DNA from: Saccopteryx bilineata
Taxonomy: Eukaryota; Chordata; Mammalia; Chiroptera; Emballonuridae
NCBI RefSeq assembly: GCF_036850765.1
Contig: NC_089493.1
Coordinates: 17,051,632 to 17,115,631, forward strand
Direction of reading: 5' to 3'
Length of the DNA: 64,000 bases
A program made the position numbers and the translations under genes. The notes beneath the pieces were generated by a model. That model made no database searches, had not been told where the DNA came from, and saw nothing but the letters and a program-made list of their open reading frames with translations. Of the stretch, positions 21,715 to 34,358 are shown one piece after another (position 1 is the stretch's first letter; each line of letters opens with the position of its first letter).

Positions 21715-23306
21715 CATTTTTAATAAAAGTTTCATGTTTAAATAAGAAATTTGATCTCTGAAAACGTTAATCTGTTTTTATCAGCTTTTTAAAGCAAAAC
21801 TAACCCCAATAAAAAGTTTAATTTTGGCTTAGGAGGAGATTACAATTTAATACATATTAAATCTAAATTTTAACCATTTTACTAAAAATGATGTGTTTGC
21901 TTTGGTTAGCTGAAAAAAAGAGATGAGATGCACAAATAGGCCACGGCATGCAGCTTCTCCAACGTTGTTCTTGCGGTCTTTCCCACCCCGCAGATGGTAA
22001 AGGAAGCATGTGATCTCTTAGGGTCAGTGGCTGACTGAGAATCTAGGGATTTATGTCCTCGTTTGGGATGACCCTCTCCTTTCTGATTGGGGAGAAACAG
22101 TCCTCAGTGCTGCCGAAGACACTCACCTCCCTCTTCTCACCGCGTTCCACCCAGGACAGCTGGAGAATTCATCAAGAAGCACAGTCAGGTGTAAGCCAAC
22201 CCGCAAAATTAAAGAAAGAAAAGGCATTAGAGATAGGACATATGATGTAAGGACAATATGAATAACAATGGAGAGAATTCTGTGTGTCCCTAATGGAAAC
22301 TTGGCCAGTTCCTACCTCTTAATGAATAATCCTTCTGACAAGCTGAGAGCCGAATTTAAGTGAGAACATGGAGATTCCAGGAATCTTGAAACTAATTAAG
22401 ATATAAATATAAAGATCCTGAAAAGCACAAGGATGGATTTGGGGACATGAAGGCAGCAGCAAAATGACATCACTCTTCAGTGAACAAGCTTAGCAGAGGC
22501 AGGTCATCTCCAGGGAATTGGGTACCAGGAGGATGTGAAGGAAGTTTGAAGAGCATTTGCAAGACCTAAAGCAATTTGTATGTTTGGCTTTTGAGCCTTA
22601 TAATGATCTACTTAGTGTATATCCAGAGAAGTAGAGTAAGCCAAGGTGGTATAAGGAAATGTAAAACTGATGTTCAATGACTTCGGAGGGGTTAAATGGG
22701 AGCACAGTGGGAGGATCATTTCGGGCCACTCCTGGGACAACAAATGAGACAAGCAGTTCCATGAGTGTTAATAAAGTGCAAAGTGCAGTGTGGGGAGAAT
22801 GAGTGGGCTCATGCCCAGAGATCTGCTTTTGTGTTCCATCTGAAACCAATCAGTGAGCAAAAATGCAAAGAGCTCTTGGCATCTCTTCCACCATTGATAC
22901 GGGGGAAGGGGAGAGGATTGATACATAGAGACCCCATTAACACTAATGGGAAGTAGGCGGGTCAGTCCTCTATGAACAAGGAGCAAACACTGCCCATTGT
23001 GTGGGGTAATTAAGAACTAGAGAAAGCATCCAGTTGCTCAGGGCTGCACACAGGCTGGTGGTGAAAGCCCCTTCCCAGCCTCGCTGCAGTTGCTTTCCTG
23101 TGGTTCAATGGTCAGAGCCTAACTGTTGTTAAGCACCTCTCGCGCTAGTTCCCCTGTAAAGGATTGAAAGGGAATGATGTAGTGGAAAGGGGATTATTTG
23201 ACACTACTGGCAGAGGGCTTTTCAAAGGGAAAGTATAGGCAAACAAGGGGCGAAATTTCAAAGGAATCTAAAATTAAACAGAAGAGACTAGTAAGTGGTT
23301 AAAAAA
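21715..23306. other. Unique DNA, no gene found
   Basis: About 1.6 kb without recognisable repeats. Several short ORFs have no recognisable domains. Confidence 0.45.
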
Positions 23307-23316
23307 AATAACTTCA

Positions 23317-23689
23317 GCCCTGGCTGGTTGGCTTAGTGGTAGAGCGTCGGCCTGGCGTGCAGGAGTCCCAGGTTCGATTCCCGGCCAGGGCACACAGGAG
23401 AAGCGCCCATCTGCTTCTCCACCCCTCCCCCTCTCCTTCCTCTCTGTCTCTCTCTTCCCCTCTTGCAGCCAAGGCTCCATTGGAGCAAGGTAGGCCCGGG
23501 TGCTGGGGATGGCTCTGTGGCCTCTGCCTCAGGCACTAGAATTGCTCTGATTGTGGCAGAGCGACACCCCAGATGGGCAGAGCATCACTCCCTGGTGGGC
23601 ATGCCGGGTGGATCCTGGTGGGGCACATGCGAGAGTTTGTCTGATTGCCACCCCATTTCCAACTTCAGAAAAATACAAAAAAAAATAAT
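23317..23689 (+). mobile_element. SINE-B
   Basis: Head GCCCTGGCTGGTTGGCTTAG, B box GGTTCGATTCCCGG, end AACTTCAGAAAAATACAAAA. Perfect 10 bp TSD AATAACTTCA (23307-23316 and 23690-23699). CTCF-like motif mutated to ATCACTCCCTGGTGGGC. Confidence 0.95.
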
Positions 23690-23699
23690 AATAACTTCA

Positions 23700-25869
23700 T
23701 CCTCATAATGCCCTTGCCAGTATCCCATCCTTTGGAACTATGGCCAAAGAAGGAGTCATGCATGGACCAAGAATTTGGATACAGGTGAACATCATAGCTG
23801 AAGCCCACAGGCATATATCTGGGAAGATGATATTCCAATGACTGTCAGAACAGGGAAGAGAAGGCTAGAGTTAAAGCCAGCCCTTTCTGATTTTTCTGCT
23901 CAAGACCAGGCATTACAGTTTTATACATTTATTCTGAATCCCAGAAATATCTGAGTGCAAGAAAAATACTTGCATCTTCCCAGGGCATGTTCAAGCCTCC
24001 CAACCAACTCTTGACCTTGACCCAGCAGATTGGATCAATTTAAACAAATACCACAAAGAAATTTTATAAATATGAAATGCATGTAAAGTCTCATATTTAT
24101 TAATGTCACTGATACAGCCTGGGAACACTTTAAAAACTGTGAAGGAAGACATGTTTTCATTCACTGGAAATTCAATAAGTATTCAGAGCATCTTCACCTC
24201 TGATTATGCCAGTTTCCTGCTCATAGCCTACCGTGCAATATAATCTCAGCCTAATGACTGACTGAATGAATACATAAAGGAGGTTGTTAGATAAGCTAAT
24301 TCAAAACTGAACCGAGCTCCTTATCCTGAGTGTCATCAATCTGCTCTGTGCTTCTCAGTTCACCTCTCGAGTACTGGTTTCCATTCTAAACAACAACATT
24401 TCAGACAAACATTGATAAAGAATGGGTCCAGGAGGTGAGATGTCTATAAACAGTGTTATATGTAATCTAGTAGAAGGAATTGAAGAAACCGTTCTATAAC
24501 AGAATAGACTCAGACGAACAATACAGCACCTTTTGCATATTAAAGGGTTGTCATGGAGAACAAAGAGTATTTGTGGAGAAGGCAATTTCCTTGTTAGAAC
24601 GCAGTTTCGGCTGTTCTAACAGAAATACAACGTATTAAAATATGAACTGAGCAGGTAAGGGCTGATCTGGAAGCTTCAACATGTTAGGGACCCTGAATCT
24701 TTCTTCTTTTTTTTTCCCTGTGCTCCACAAAATGTCTCCATATTTTGGTCCAGAATTGTTGCTCTAGCTCCCACCTTCTCATCAACTCTCCAGTCATGGG
24801 AAGACAAGGAAAAGTGGGAGGGAAAAGCATGCTCCTTCATTTCAAGAATAAGAAGTAAACATTTCAAGTGTTTCCACTCACAGTCGTTGGCCAAAACTTA
24901 GATATGTGACCACATTTAACTGCAAGGAAGGATTAGAAATGGACATTCAAGCCTGTGTTACAGTGAAAAAAGAGGAGAATAAGTAATAGCAGAAACTATT
25001 TCTTCCACAGTTCATATACAGAACATGGATTAGTGTTGAATGTTTTTTGGAATGATTTCAAGTAGGTATACAGGTTAGTTAATGCCTCGGTTTTGGGTAA
25101 TTTTAAGAAAATTTATTGTCATTGGAAATAGTATGTTATATAAAATGTAATTCGATATAGGGTATTACATGTAAAATAACTATTATATACATATTAAATG
25201 TTTTCAAATACATAAATTACATTTCATATAGCAGATAGCAATTATCTATATGTTATACACATTAAATAAATTATAATTAAAATAATACAAAAATAATACA
25301 AAAAAATAAAATCTCTTGGCTTTTTCTTTCATGGCTAGTAGCTATCTAATCTGACACCATAGCCATTCTGCTCAAACCTAAACCCTCCCCTTCCTGATTT
25401 GAAGTCACTGTCCTCTGAGTCTGGCCAGAGAAACCCACATCCTTCTTCTCACTGCCTTACAGTCAGGGCATGTAGGAAAACACTCACCAATAACTGTAAA
25501 TAAGCCACTTAAGTCTGTCAGAGAAGCTGCAAGATCATCATCTCAAAAATGAAGACAATGAAGGTGAACAAAGATGCCTCTCTTTCTACCTTGCAGGGTA
25601 GTTGGAAGGATGGAGCATAATACTGTGCTATCAGGTTTGATAGGTGTAAGAACAAAACAACCAATAAATTTACATGCTATAATTCATATATTTACATATG
25701 GTATATTTATTATATGTTATTACATGTATTATGTATTAAATACACTATGTTTATATGCAACATATATTACTGCATTTTATACAATATGTCTGTCTACTTT
25801 CAATAGTTACTTTTGGAACGCAGACATAATTTCAAATACTACCTTCTGAAATACATTCTTTGTGGAACA
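23700..25869. other. Unique AT-rich DNA, no gene found
   Basis: About 2.2 kb with no recognisable repeat; 25080-25320 and 25670-25790 are very AT-rich (TATATA/ACAT-rich). Confidence 0.45.
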
Positions 25870-26252
25870 GATAAATGAGTTTATCCAACAAGCATGTGAA
25901 AACATGCTAAACAATAGCAGTTCTCAGGGAAATGAAAATAAAAACCATGATGAGACATTGCCTGACATCCACTAGGATTACTTTAATAGCAGAAATAACA
26001 GGAAGCTTTGGGGAGAATTTGGAGAAATTGAAACTTCGTGTACCCTGTAAGTAGGAATGTGAAAATATGCAGCCACTTTTCAGTATAGCCTGGTGGCTCC
26101 TCAAAAGGTTAAACACAGAGTTACCACGTGATCTAGTAATTCCAGTCCTAAGTATGTATATACAGAAAACAAATAAAATCAAATGTTCACACAAATATTT
26201 GTATATGAATGTTCACAGAAGTTTGATAGTTGTCAAAAAGAGAAGACAACCA
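25870..26252 (+). mobile_element. L1 LINE ORF2/3' fragment, left part
   Basis: Sense-strand L1 phrases: GGGAAATGAAAATAAAAACC, ATGATGAGACATTGCCTGAC, CTGTAAGTAGGAATGTGAAA, AAAGGTTAAACACAGAGTTA and CCACGTGATCTAGTAATTCC. It is interrupted at 26253 by SINE-C and continues after 26559. Not coding. Confidence 0.75.
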
Positions 26253-26559
26253 GCCTGACCAGGTGGTGGCACAGTGGGTAGAGTATCAGCCTGGGATCCT
26301 GAGGACCCAGGCTCGAAGCCTGAGTTTGAACTGGCTTGAACCCAAAGGTCACTGGCTGGAACCCAAGATTGCTAGCTTGAGCAAGGAGCCCTTTGGTCAA
26401 GGCACATATTTAAAAAAAAGCAATCAATGAGCAACTAAGGTGCTACAATGATCAACTTTTGCTTCTCATCTCTCTCCCTTCCTGTCTCTCTGTTCCTGTC
26501 TGTCCTTCTCTCTATCTTTCTCTCTCTCTGTCTCTATTTCTCTTACTAAAAAAAAAAAC
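26253..26559 (+). mobile_element. SINE-C inserted in an L1
   Basis: Head GCCTGACCAGGTGGTGGCAC, family body with AGCAATCAATGAGCAACTAA, CT-rich stretch and poly-A end. It separates two parts of one L1 fragment. Confidence 0.88.
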
Positions 26560-26975
26560 AAGCAAATGACCAACTGAAAAATCAACCAATTAATGAATGG
26601 TAATAAAGTATGGTATATACATAAAATAAAGTGTTTTTTCAGCAATAAAAAGCAACAAACTATTGATGCATGCTAAAAGATGATGATCCTTTAAAATATA
26701 GTGTAAAAGAACCCAGACACAAAAGACTACATATTTTATAATTCTATTTATACAAAATATTCATACAATAGATTATAGGAATAGTAGTAGTATTAAGTTT
26801 AACAGGCAGTATCTATTATATTATAGAGACAGTATATTGCTATTTGCTTTGGGGCTGTGAAGGAATTGGAAGGAAATGAAGTAAATGAAAATGTTTTAAA
26901 TGGATTATGATTATGTTTACACAATTTCTGAATATACTAAAAAGTACTGAGTGAATGCATGGCATATTAATTTAT
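26560..26975 (+). mobile_element. L1 LINE fragment, right part
   Basis: Continues the L1 3' end: TAATGAATGGTAATAAAGTA, GGTATATACATAAAATAAAG, TTTCAGCAATAAAAAGCAAC, ACTATTGATGCATGCTAAAA and GATTATGATTATGTTTACAC. Confidence 0.65.
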
Positions 26976-27739
26976 TTCAATAAAGCTGTTATTTTATGAG
27001 ATAAAACAACATGCTAATGTCCTATAGCATGAATCTTAAGCATATGGTCTAAACTGTCTGAACTATATCTGAACCTAACATGCAAATCAATGTTTTTAAT
27101 TAATTAGCTCACACGTATGAACCATCTGTTTATAGAAAATATGAGCAATTTGGCTAATACATAGAAAATATGATTCATTTGCCACTGATTCACATCTGAA
27201 ATAAAAAGTGTGAATGGAAAAAAATATATATACAGAAAAGTGTACTATACCCAACTTCCATTTCTTTACCCACTTGATTATATGAAAAGTTAACAGTCAT
27301 GTATCAAGAATATACAGTAGATTTCAAGTATATTATCTCATTTAACTTCATAATAATCTCATAAGACTACAAATTTGAGGACTAAAGAAGTTATGTTTCT
27401 TGAACAAAGTTACTTAGGAAGTAGACTACAGAGCTGCAGCTTGAACACAGATCCTCTGAGTTTAAACATCCCTTGGTGAAACTGATTTTGCGGAGTGGGT
27501 CGTGGTCAAGAATTTTTTCTTGTGCATGTTACCCACCATCAGCAGCCTGCATAAGCGTGTACATTTGTTCCACTTAAGGAACCAACACTGACACATCATT
27601 ATTAACCAAAGGCTTATGTCACATATACTATGAGTATTAGCAAATATGTAAGGACGTTAATTCTCCATTATACAAAACCATTTCACTATTCTAAAAATAC
27701 TTGGTGCTCTACCTACTCATACCTCGCTCCATCTCTCCA
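26976..27739. other. Unique AT-rich DNA
   Basis: No gene or repeat recognised. Confidence 0.4.
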
Positions 27740-28111
27740 CCCAACCTCTGGCAATCATTGATTCTTTTACTCTCTTCATAGTTTTGCCATTTCCAGAACA
27801 TCATAGTTGGATTCATACAGTATCTAGACTTTTTAGAATTTTGTTTCAATTACTAACAAACATTTAAGTTTCTCCATATATATATTTTCATACACAAAAG
27901 CTCATTTCATTCTAGTGCTGAATAACATTTCATTGCCTGGATGTAACACCATTTGTTTATCCATTCCTATTTTGAGCATCTTTCTTACTTCCAAGTTTGG
28001 AGAATTACGAGTAAGAGTTGCTATAAATTCTGTGTGCAGGTTTAAGTGGGGACATACATTTTTAACTTATTTGTGTAAATACCAAGGAACACAACTGCTG
28101 AATTGTGTGGT
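27740..28111 (-). mobile_element. L1 LINE (antisense), left part
   Basis: Antisense L1 phrases: AGTTTTGCCATTTCCAGAAC, GTGCTGAATAACATTTCATT, TTGTTTATCCATTCCTATTT, CTGTGTGCAGGTTTAAGTGG and AAATACCAAGGAACACAACT. It is split by the sense L1 that follows and resumes at 29482. Confidence 0.85.
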
Positions 28112-28129
28112 AGGAATATGTTTAGTTTT

Positions 28130-28462
28130 AGTCACAATGGCCAATAGGACAAAACTGAGAGCCAAGAAATAAACCCACATATATATGAGTGACAAATTTC
28201 CAACAAAAAAGCCAAAAACATACTGCAGAAAATGGAAAATCTCTGCAACAAATAGTACTGGGAAAACTGGAAAGCTCGACAGAATGAAACTAGACTGCTA
28301 TCAGGCACCATGCATAAAAATTAACTCAAAATTGATTAAGGACTTGAATACAAGACCTGAAGCAATAAAATGCATAGAAAAAAACAGGCCCTAAACTTAT
28401 GAATCTTGGTGTCAGAGGGTTTTTGTGAACTTGACCCCAAAGGCAAAAAAACTAAAAGATGA

Positions 28463-28510
<48 letters not shown>

Positions 28511-29463
28511 AATGCTATGTCAGACAAAAAATTATGCAAAAAAAGAGAGAAACCATTAATAAAACAAAACAAAAACTCACTGAATGGGAGAAGACATTAA
28601 TAAACAATACCTCTGATAAAGGGCTAATATTCAAAACATCTAAAAAACTCATATTACTCAATAAAAAATAAGCAATCCAATTAAAAAATGGGCAGAAGAC
28701 CTGAATAAATAATTTTCAATGGAAGACATACAAATGGTCAACAATATATGAAAAAATGTTCAATATCACTAGTTATAAGGAAAGTGCAAATAAAACCACA
28801 ATGAGATACAACCTTATACCTGTTAAAATGGCTATTATCATAAAACAAGAAATAACAAATGTTAGAGAGGATGTGGAGAAAAGAAACCCTCACACACTGA
28901 TAGTGGAAATGTAATTGGTGCAACCACTCTGGAAAATAGTATGAAGTTCCTCAAGAATTAAGATTAAAACTACCAGAAGACCCATCAATTCCTGCTTTGA
29001 GTATCTACCCCCAACATTTGAAAACACTTATTTTTAAAGACATATGTACCTATCTATATATTAATTGCAGCATTATTCACAATAGCCAGGACATGGAAAT
29101 AAGTTAAGTATTCTTTGATGGATAACTGAATAAAGAAGATGTGATACATATACACAATAGGATATTACTCAGCCATAAAAAAACAAACTATTGCCATTTG
29201 CAACAATTTCTTGAAAGGAAGTGAAACAAGTCAGAAAAGGACAAGAACTATTTGATTTCACACATTTAGGATATATAAAACAAACAAACAAAGTTATAGA
29301 CACAGGCAACAGAACAAGTAGTTACCAGAGGGGAAGGGGATGGGGGGAGTGAGAAGAATGTAACAGCTGGAGTGGTAAGTACACAAGAGTGCATACAGAT
29401 GTCACATTATGAAGTTTACATAATGTTATTAACCAACATTACCAAAATAAATTTAATTCTAAA
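28130..29463 (+). mobile_element. 5'-truncated sense L1 inserted into the antisense L1
   Basis: Sense L1 ORF2 C-terminal and 3' phrases: AACTGGAAAGCTCGACAGAA, GACTTGAATACAAGACCTGA, TCAACAATATATGAAAAAAT (approximate), AAGGAAAGTGCAAATAAAAC, TATTACTCAGCCATAAAAAA and CAGAGGGGAAGGGGATGGGG. A perfect 18 bp TSD AGGAATATGTTTAGTTTT (28112-28129 and 29464-29481) bounds it. Its only ORFs are short and broken, so it is dead. A (GAAA)n run lies inside. Confidence 0.9.
28461..28512. repeat. (GAAA)n microsatellite inside the L1
   Basis: About 13 tandem GAAA units located where L1 consensus is A-rich, so it grew within the element. Confidence 0.93.
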
Positions 29464-29481
29464 AGGAATATGTTTAGTTTT

Positions 29482-29763
29482 GAAAGAAACTGCCCAATTG
29501 TCTTCCCCTTGGCTATACCACTTTGCACCATCTCCAGTGATGAATGCTCACAGTCCTGCTGCCGTGTCCTGGCTGGCATTTGGTGTGGTCAGTGTTTGGA
29601 AGTTTCACCATTCTATTAGCTGTTTAGAGGTTTTGTCAATGCTGTTTTAATTTATAATTTCCTTATAATGTATGATTTTGAACCTCTTTTCATACATTTA
29701 TATATTTGCCTTCTGTATATCTTCTGCGGTGAGGTGTCTGTTCAGATCTTTCACTGATTTTTT
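29482..29763 (-). mobile_element. L1 LINE (antisense), right part
   Basis: Resumes the antisense L1: GAAAGAAACTGCCCAATTGT, CTGGCATTTGGTGTGGTCAG, TTCTGCGGTGAGGTGTCTGT and TCAGATCTTTCACTGATTTT. Continuity with 27740-28111 matches L1 consensus order exactly across the insertion. Confidence 0.85.
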
Positions 29764-29781
29764 AAAAATTGAATTGTTCTT

Positions 29782-30152
29782 GGCCCTGGCCGGTTGGCTC
29801 AGCGGTAGAGCGTCGGCCTGGCGTGCGGGGAACCCAGGTTTGATTCCCGGCCAGGGCACATAGGAGAAGCGCCCATTTGCTTCTCCACCCCCACCCCTTC
29901 CTTCCTCTCTGTCTCTCTCTTCCCCTCCCGCAGCCAAGGCTCCATTGGAGCAAAGATGGCCCGGGCGCTGGGGATGGCTCCTTGGCCTCTGCCCCAGGTG
30001 CTAGAGTGGCTCTGGTCGTGGCAGAGCGACGCGCCGGAGGGGTAGAGCGTTGCCCCTGGTGGGCGTGCCGGGTGGATCCCGGTCGGGCGCATGCGGGAGT
30101 CTGTCTGACTATCTCTCCCCGTTTCCAGCTTCGGAAAAAAGAAAAAGAAAAA
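29782..30152 (+). mobile_element. SINE-B inserted at the edge of the L1 nest
   Basis: Head GGCCCTGGCCGGTTGGCTCA, intact A and B boxes. Perfect 18 bp TSD AAAAATTGAATTGTTCTT (29764-29781 and 30153-30170). Only a shortened CTCF-like motif remains (TTGCCCCTGGTGGGC). Confidence 0.96.
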
Positions 30153-30170
30153 AAAAATTGAATTGTTCTT

Positions 30171-31654
30171 TTGTGTCAAAGAGGTTTTTTTTGTGTTTAA
30201 ATAAGAAGAACAATTTGTTAGACTCTCCTTGACCCAGAGATCTTGGATAAGATAAGGGTCTTTAGAATACTGATCCCTGTAAAAAATTAGAACATTTGAG
30301 ATATTTTAAATATAAATTATATTCCATAGATGAACTTCGACAAGATGATAAATAAAGACTACAATAATTTAATTTTCTTTGGCAAGCTGGCCCGGACTTA
30401 ATAGAATAGCAGATTTTTAAGGCAGGCCTAATTATCATAAATTTGCTTTATCAAAATAACTTAGTCATGAGGAATTGATTAAATTTAATCTGTAGCCACT
30501 AAGAAAATACAGTGTCCCTAAAATTTCAGTAGCAATCAGGGGCTTTTCTATTTTCAAGATGAGCTCTTAAAAGCTAAGTACACACCCCACTTCCTTGGCC
30601 ATGGAAACCACATTCAAGAGCCTGTTCAATTAACTGCTCTATTCCAAAAATTTCATCCAGGTCTTGCCGTTCTGAACATTCACAGTGATTAATTTGAAGC
30701 ATCCCACTTTTGCCTTATTTGAACTTTATAAATAGGCTTTGGGAAATTTACCTCATCAACATTGACCTGGATGCCCTCCATAGCATTTTGCCATTTTTAA
30801 TTGTTACTAGAACTTGCTACGAGAAGCGCAGCTCTGAGTTATGCCAACCTAGATTCTGGGTCATTAGTACCGTTGCCGGGTACACCAGCCTCCATTTCCT
30901 GATTGAGAATAGTTTAGCAATGAACCGGAGTCATGGGAAATACAAAATTTTTAAGTTTTGACAACCAGAGTTCATTTATGGAGAGTAAGTTACCATTCCT
31001 GACACTCCTAAACTAAACGTTGGGCTACTACCAGTAATACCCACTTGAGAGTCGTCGTTCAGGTATGGTCTGATGAAACTCATTCACTACTTTTAGATCA
31101 GTCCTGAATTTTATATACCATTATGATCCTTGACTTGATTAAAACTGACCAAAGATTAATGCTAAATTTGTAATTCTTATTTTTATGAAAATACATTCAA
31201 TGTCTGTCTCCCACGGACCCACTCTTGATTTCCTGCAGAAAACTCAAACTTTTTAACAACCGAGCTATATTCTTCCCTTGTTATCAACAAAAATCCATGT
31301 TCTCTTACCTATATTTAAGTGCAATAACTCAGCCAACTATGAAAACACTGGTCATCTCCACGGGAGCTATGTGGACTCACAATGGAGTTCTCGCTTGTTC
31401 GCCCCCTGGTGGCAGCATCAGGTTGCATTACTACTAACTGCCAGATTAGTCACTTTCTACTATTCAAAATACATAATATTAGATATAGAAATCTTGGACG
31501 TCCAAATTTCATGAGTTTTGGTCCTAATGCAAAGAAAAATTGATCAAACATAAGATAATAATACCAAGTATGATTCAAATGAATTTAATACAGTAATGTG
31601 TAGGCAATCACTTTAACATTTGTTCTAATCTTTCTTATTATTTCTGGCAGTTTT
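30171..31654. other. Unique DNA with candidate regulatory sites
   Basis: No gene recognised. 30340-30540 is AT-rich with repeated TAAT words (GGCCTAATTATCATAAATTT, GAATTGATTAAATTTAATCT) and looks like a conserved element by composition; a strong CTCF-type motif follows at 31398. The 83-codon ORF at 30710-30961 lacks any recognisable domain. Confidence 0.4.
31398..31416 (-). promoter_or_regulatory. Stand-alone CTCF-type binding motif
   Basis: Plus strand reads TTCGCCCCCTGGTGGCAGC. Its reverse complement fits the vertebrate CTCF core (CCAGGGGGCG with the CCACC side) at all key positions. No SINE body surrounds it. CTCF organises chromatin loops and boundaries; occupancy cannot be judged from sequence. 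Confidence 0.7.
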
Positions 31655-31672
31655 TTATCTTTATTTCCTTAT

Positions 31673-31855
31673 TTTATTTTAAATTAGAATTTACTAATTA
31701 ATTTGAGAATGTGAAAGAGGGGCAGTGACATCAATTTGTTGTTCCAGTTATTTTTGCATTCGATGGTTGATTATTGCACGTACCCTGACGGGGATCGAAC
31801 CTGCGACCTTGACGTGTAGGAACAATATTCTAATCAGCTGAGCTACCCAGCCAAG
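31673..31855 (-). mobile_element. VES-like tRNA-derived SINE
   Basis: Reverse copy with B-box complement GGGGATCGAACCTGCGACCT and head complement CAGCTGAGCTACCCAGCC. Perfect 18 bp TSD TTATCTTTATTTCCTTAT (31655-31672 and 31856-31873). The body is diverged but the TSD is intact. Confidence 0.9.
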
Positions 31856-31896
31856 TTATCTTTATTTCCTTATCTTAATTAGCCCCTTATGTCTTT

Positions 31897-32267
31897 TTCT
31901 TTTTTTTCCATTTTTCTGAAGCTGGAAACGGGGAGACAGTCAGACAGACTCCTGCATGCGCCTGACCGGGATCCACCCGGCACGCCCACCAGGGGGCGAT
32001 GCTTTGCCCCTCTGGGGCGTCACTCTGCTGCGTCCAGAGCCATTCTAGCACCTGAGGCAGAGGCCACAGAGCCATCCCCAGCACCCGGGCCATCTTTGCT
32101 CCAATGGAGCCTCGCTGCAGGAGGGGAAGAGAGAGACAGAGAGGAAGGAGAGGGGGAGGGGTAGAGAAGCAGATGGGCGCCTCTCCTGTGTGCCCTGGCT
32201 GGGAATCGAACCCGGGACTCCTGCACGCCGGGTCGACGCTCCACCGCCGAGCCAACCGGCCAGGGCC
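31897..32267 (-). mobile_element. SINE-B
   Basis: Complete reverse copy ending GAGCCAACCGGCCAGGGCC. Perfect 16 bp TSD AGCCCCTTATGTCTTT (31881-31896 and 32268-32283). CTCF-like motif at 31984-32002. It lies just downstream of the VES-like SINE. Confidence 0.96.
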
Positions 32268-32283
32268 AGCCCCTTATGTCTTT

Positions 32284-34344
32284 AAAACTGGTTGAACCCA
32301 TTAATATTTATTTTTTTCCATAGTTTCCCAAAGAGTGCTAACACATAAAAAAATGCATAGTACAGAAAGTAGTTTATTCAAAATACAATACTTTGAGGTA
32401 AGTAATAAGTGTGGTAGTTAGGCTTTCCAGACATTTCATAATCAGACGCCCTTATAACACTAAATGGCTTTCCCTACATCTGTTCCGGGCAACCTGTTTC
32501 CCTAAATGCTTCTGTTATTTGGCATTCTTGCCATAAACTTCTTTCGTTAATTATAAAAGCAAATATTAAAAATTATCATAGATCTCGGTGATAGCGTTGT
32601 TATTAGGCAAGGTTTTGGCCAGCTTCCATCATCATGAGTTCATTCACGTTTCAACAGATTAATTTTGTGTTTGCCATAGCAGCTCATTTGAGGTCTATTT
32701 CTTGAATCAATATCAATCATCTCAATGTGGCGTGGTCCTGTGTGATTCAAATTAGTCCAAATGGTAATAGAGCTACTCAATTCCCAGAATTCGGGACCCA
32801 CATTTTGGTCTTTCCTATCTAAGCGGAGGCATAAGCAAAATCATTGACAAAGAACAATGACCACTCATGCAGGCAGTTAGAGGCTGATCGTGGTAAAGTG
32901 ATACTATATTTTCACAAACGTTTTCCAATAACTGCCTGATGGCTTATCAAGTTAGGCAATAATTACTGGTAACAGGAAACATGCTTGGACTCAAAGCTTT
33001 ATTAAATAAGTTTTGTTTCCCTTTATCCCTTTATGCTTAAACAAATTATTCTATTTATATCTACTTAAACATTTCTTTTGTTCCTGACTTCCTTACAGAG
33101 ATCCAGGAGCATTAACTAAAAGACACAAAATAGCAATTTTTTTTTCTTGCTATTGAAACTACCTGGAAATCATGTCCCATTGAAAACAAAGGCCATGACT
33201 GTTGATAAGGAAAACGTGTATTCACAAATATCATTTTGTGTATGTGACTTGTATCAGGAGTGTTTAGAAATTTTCTTAGAATCCCTCTTTTCCACGTCTT
33301 CATGCAAATGGAAAACGATTGATTACATAGACTACTGCTCTGTGTTGCTATAGTACATACTTCTGCTCCCTTAAGATTAACAGGAACAACCGTTTGGTGG
33401 GGTTACAGTGGTGACAGGAGTTATAAGTTGTCCCTTAACAAGATAATGTGAACATATTTCCATAAAAGAGCATTTTTCCACCATCTGTGTTTGCTGAAGT
33501 TGTGACATTTAATGGACTATTGCCCAAGCTTTTGCAGCAATATTCTAATTAACTCCCATTCCCCCCAGTGATTCTATTATTACAGATAGAAGTCATATTT
33601 CATGTACTAATACCCAACTCTGTAGCCAGAGGTTGAGAAATCTAGACTACACATCAAAATCTCAGTTCAATAGTCACACAGCAATTAAGGTGGTAAGGAA
33701 GGTGATGAAAGGACAACGGTTTTCTTGCCTGGTCAGCTACCAACATGTTCTGTTGCACGTCTGGTATTTTTTCTCTCAATCCTTGGGGAAATAAATGAAC
33801 TGATTTAAATAAACTGGAATTTTAGAGGCAAAAGAAACCTCAAAGATAGCATAATAATTTAACTTTCTCATTAGGAGGCAGTCTTCTGTAAATGGAGATT
33901 GGGCAGATCAAATGAGATTATATAGAGAGAATGCTTAGGATAATGTAGACCTAATATAAGCTCTTTGTAAAGATAGCTGTTTTACAGATAAGAAAACAGG
34001 CACAGTCATGCTTGTGTTTTCCATCGGTCACATAAATTACTTAACAACATCACCATGCCCAGAACTCAAGAGTTCCTTGAATCTACATTACTGTTCTTTT
34101 CACCACACCATAAAATGATATGTAAAAAAATATCTTCTTATTTTTATATATAATAGCCAAACCATTTCTTAAAAAAGTTATTACTGTGGGTTCACTTGAA
34201 TTTTATTATCTTAATATAGTTAGAATGAATACAAATGGTGTGATAAATCATTGATCTTTAGACTAATAATTCACTATTATAAATTTTTCAGATTCCATCT
34301 TATGAGTGTCCATGTTTCAGTGCTCTCATATAAGTTCTCATGCA
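32284..34344. other. Unique DNA with a weak MIR-like patch
   Basis: 33970-34080 contains TTTTACAGATAAGAAAACAG and ACTTAACAACATCACCATGC, resembling a decayed MIR in reverse. The rest has no gene or repeat I can support. Confidence 0.4.
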
Positions 34345-34358
34345 ACTACTTACCTTTG

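Noticed and set aside
21169..21735. ORFs of up to 184 codons on both strands
   Set aside because: They lie across a SINE-B and follow its sequence. The same translated phrases recur at every SINE-B copy (18.9, 29.8, 31.9 and 58.0 kb).
30710..30961. 83-codon ORF in unique DNA
   Set aside because: No domain, no splice signals and no codon evidence; probably chance.
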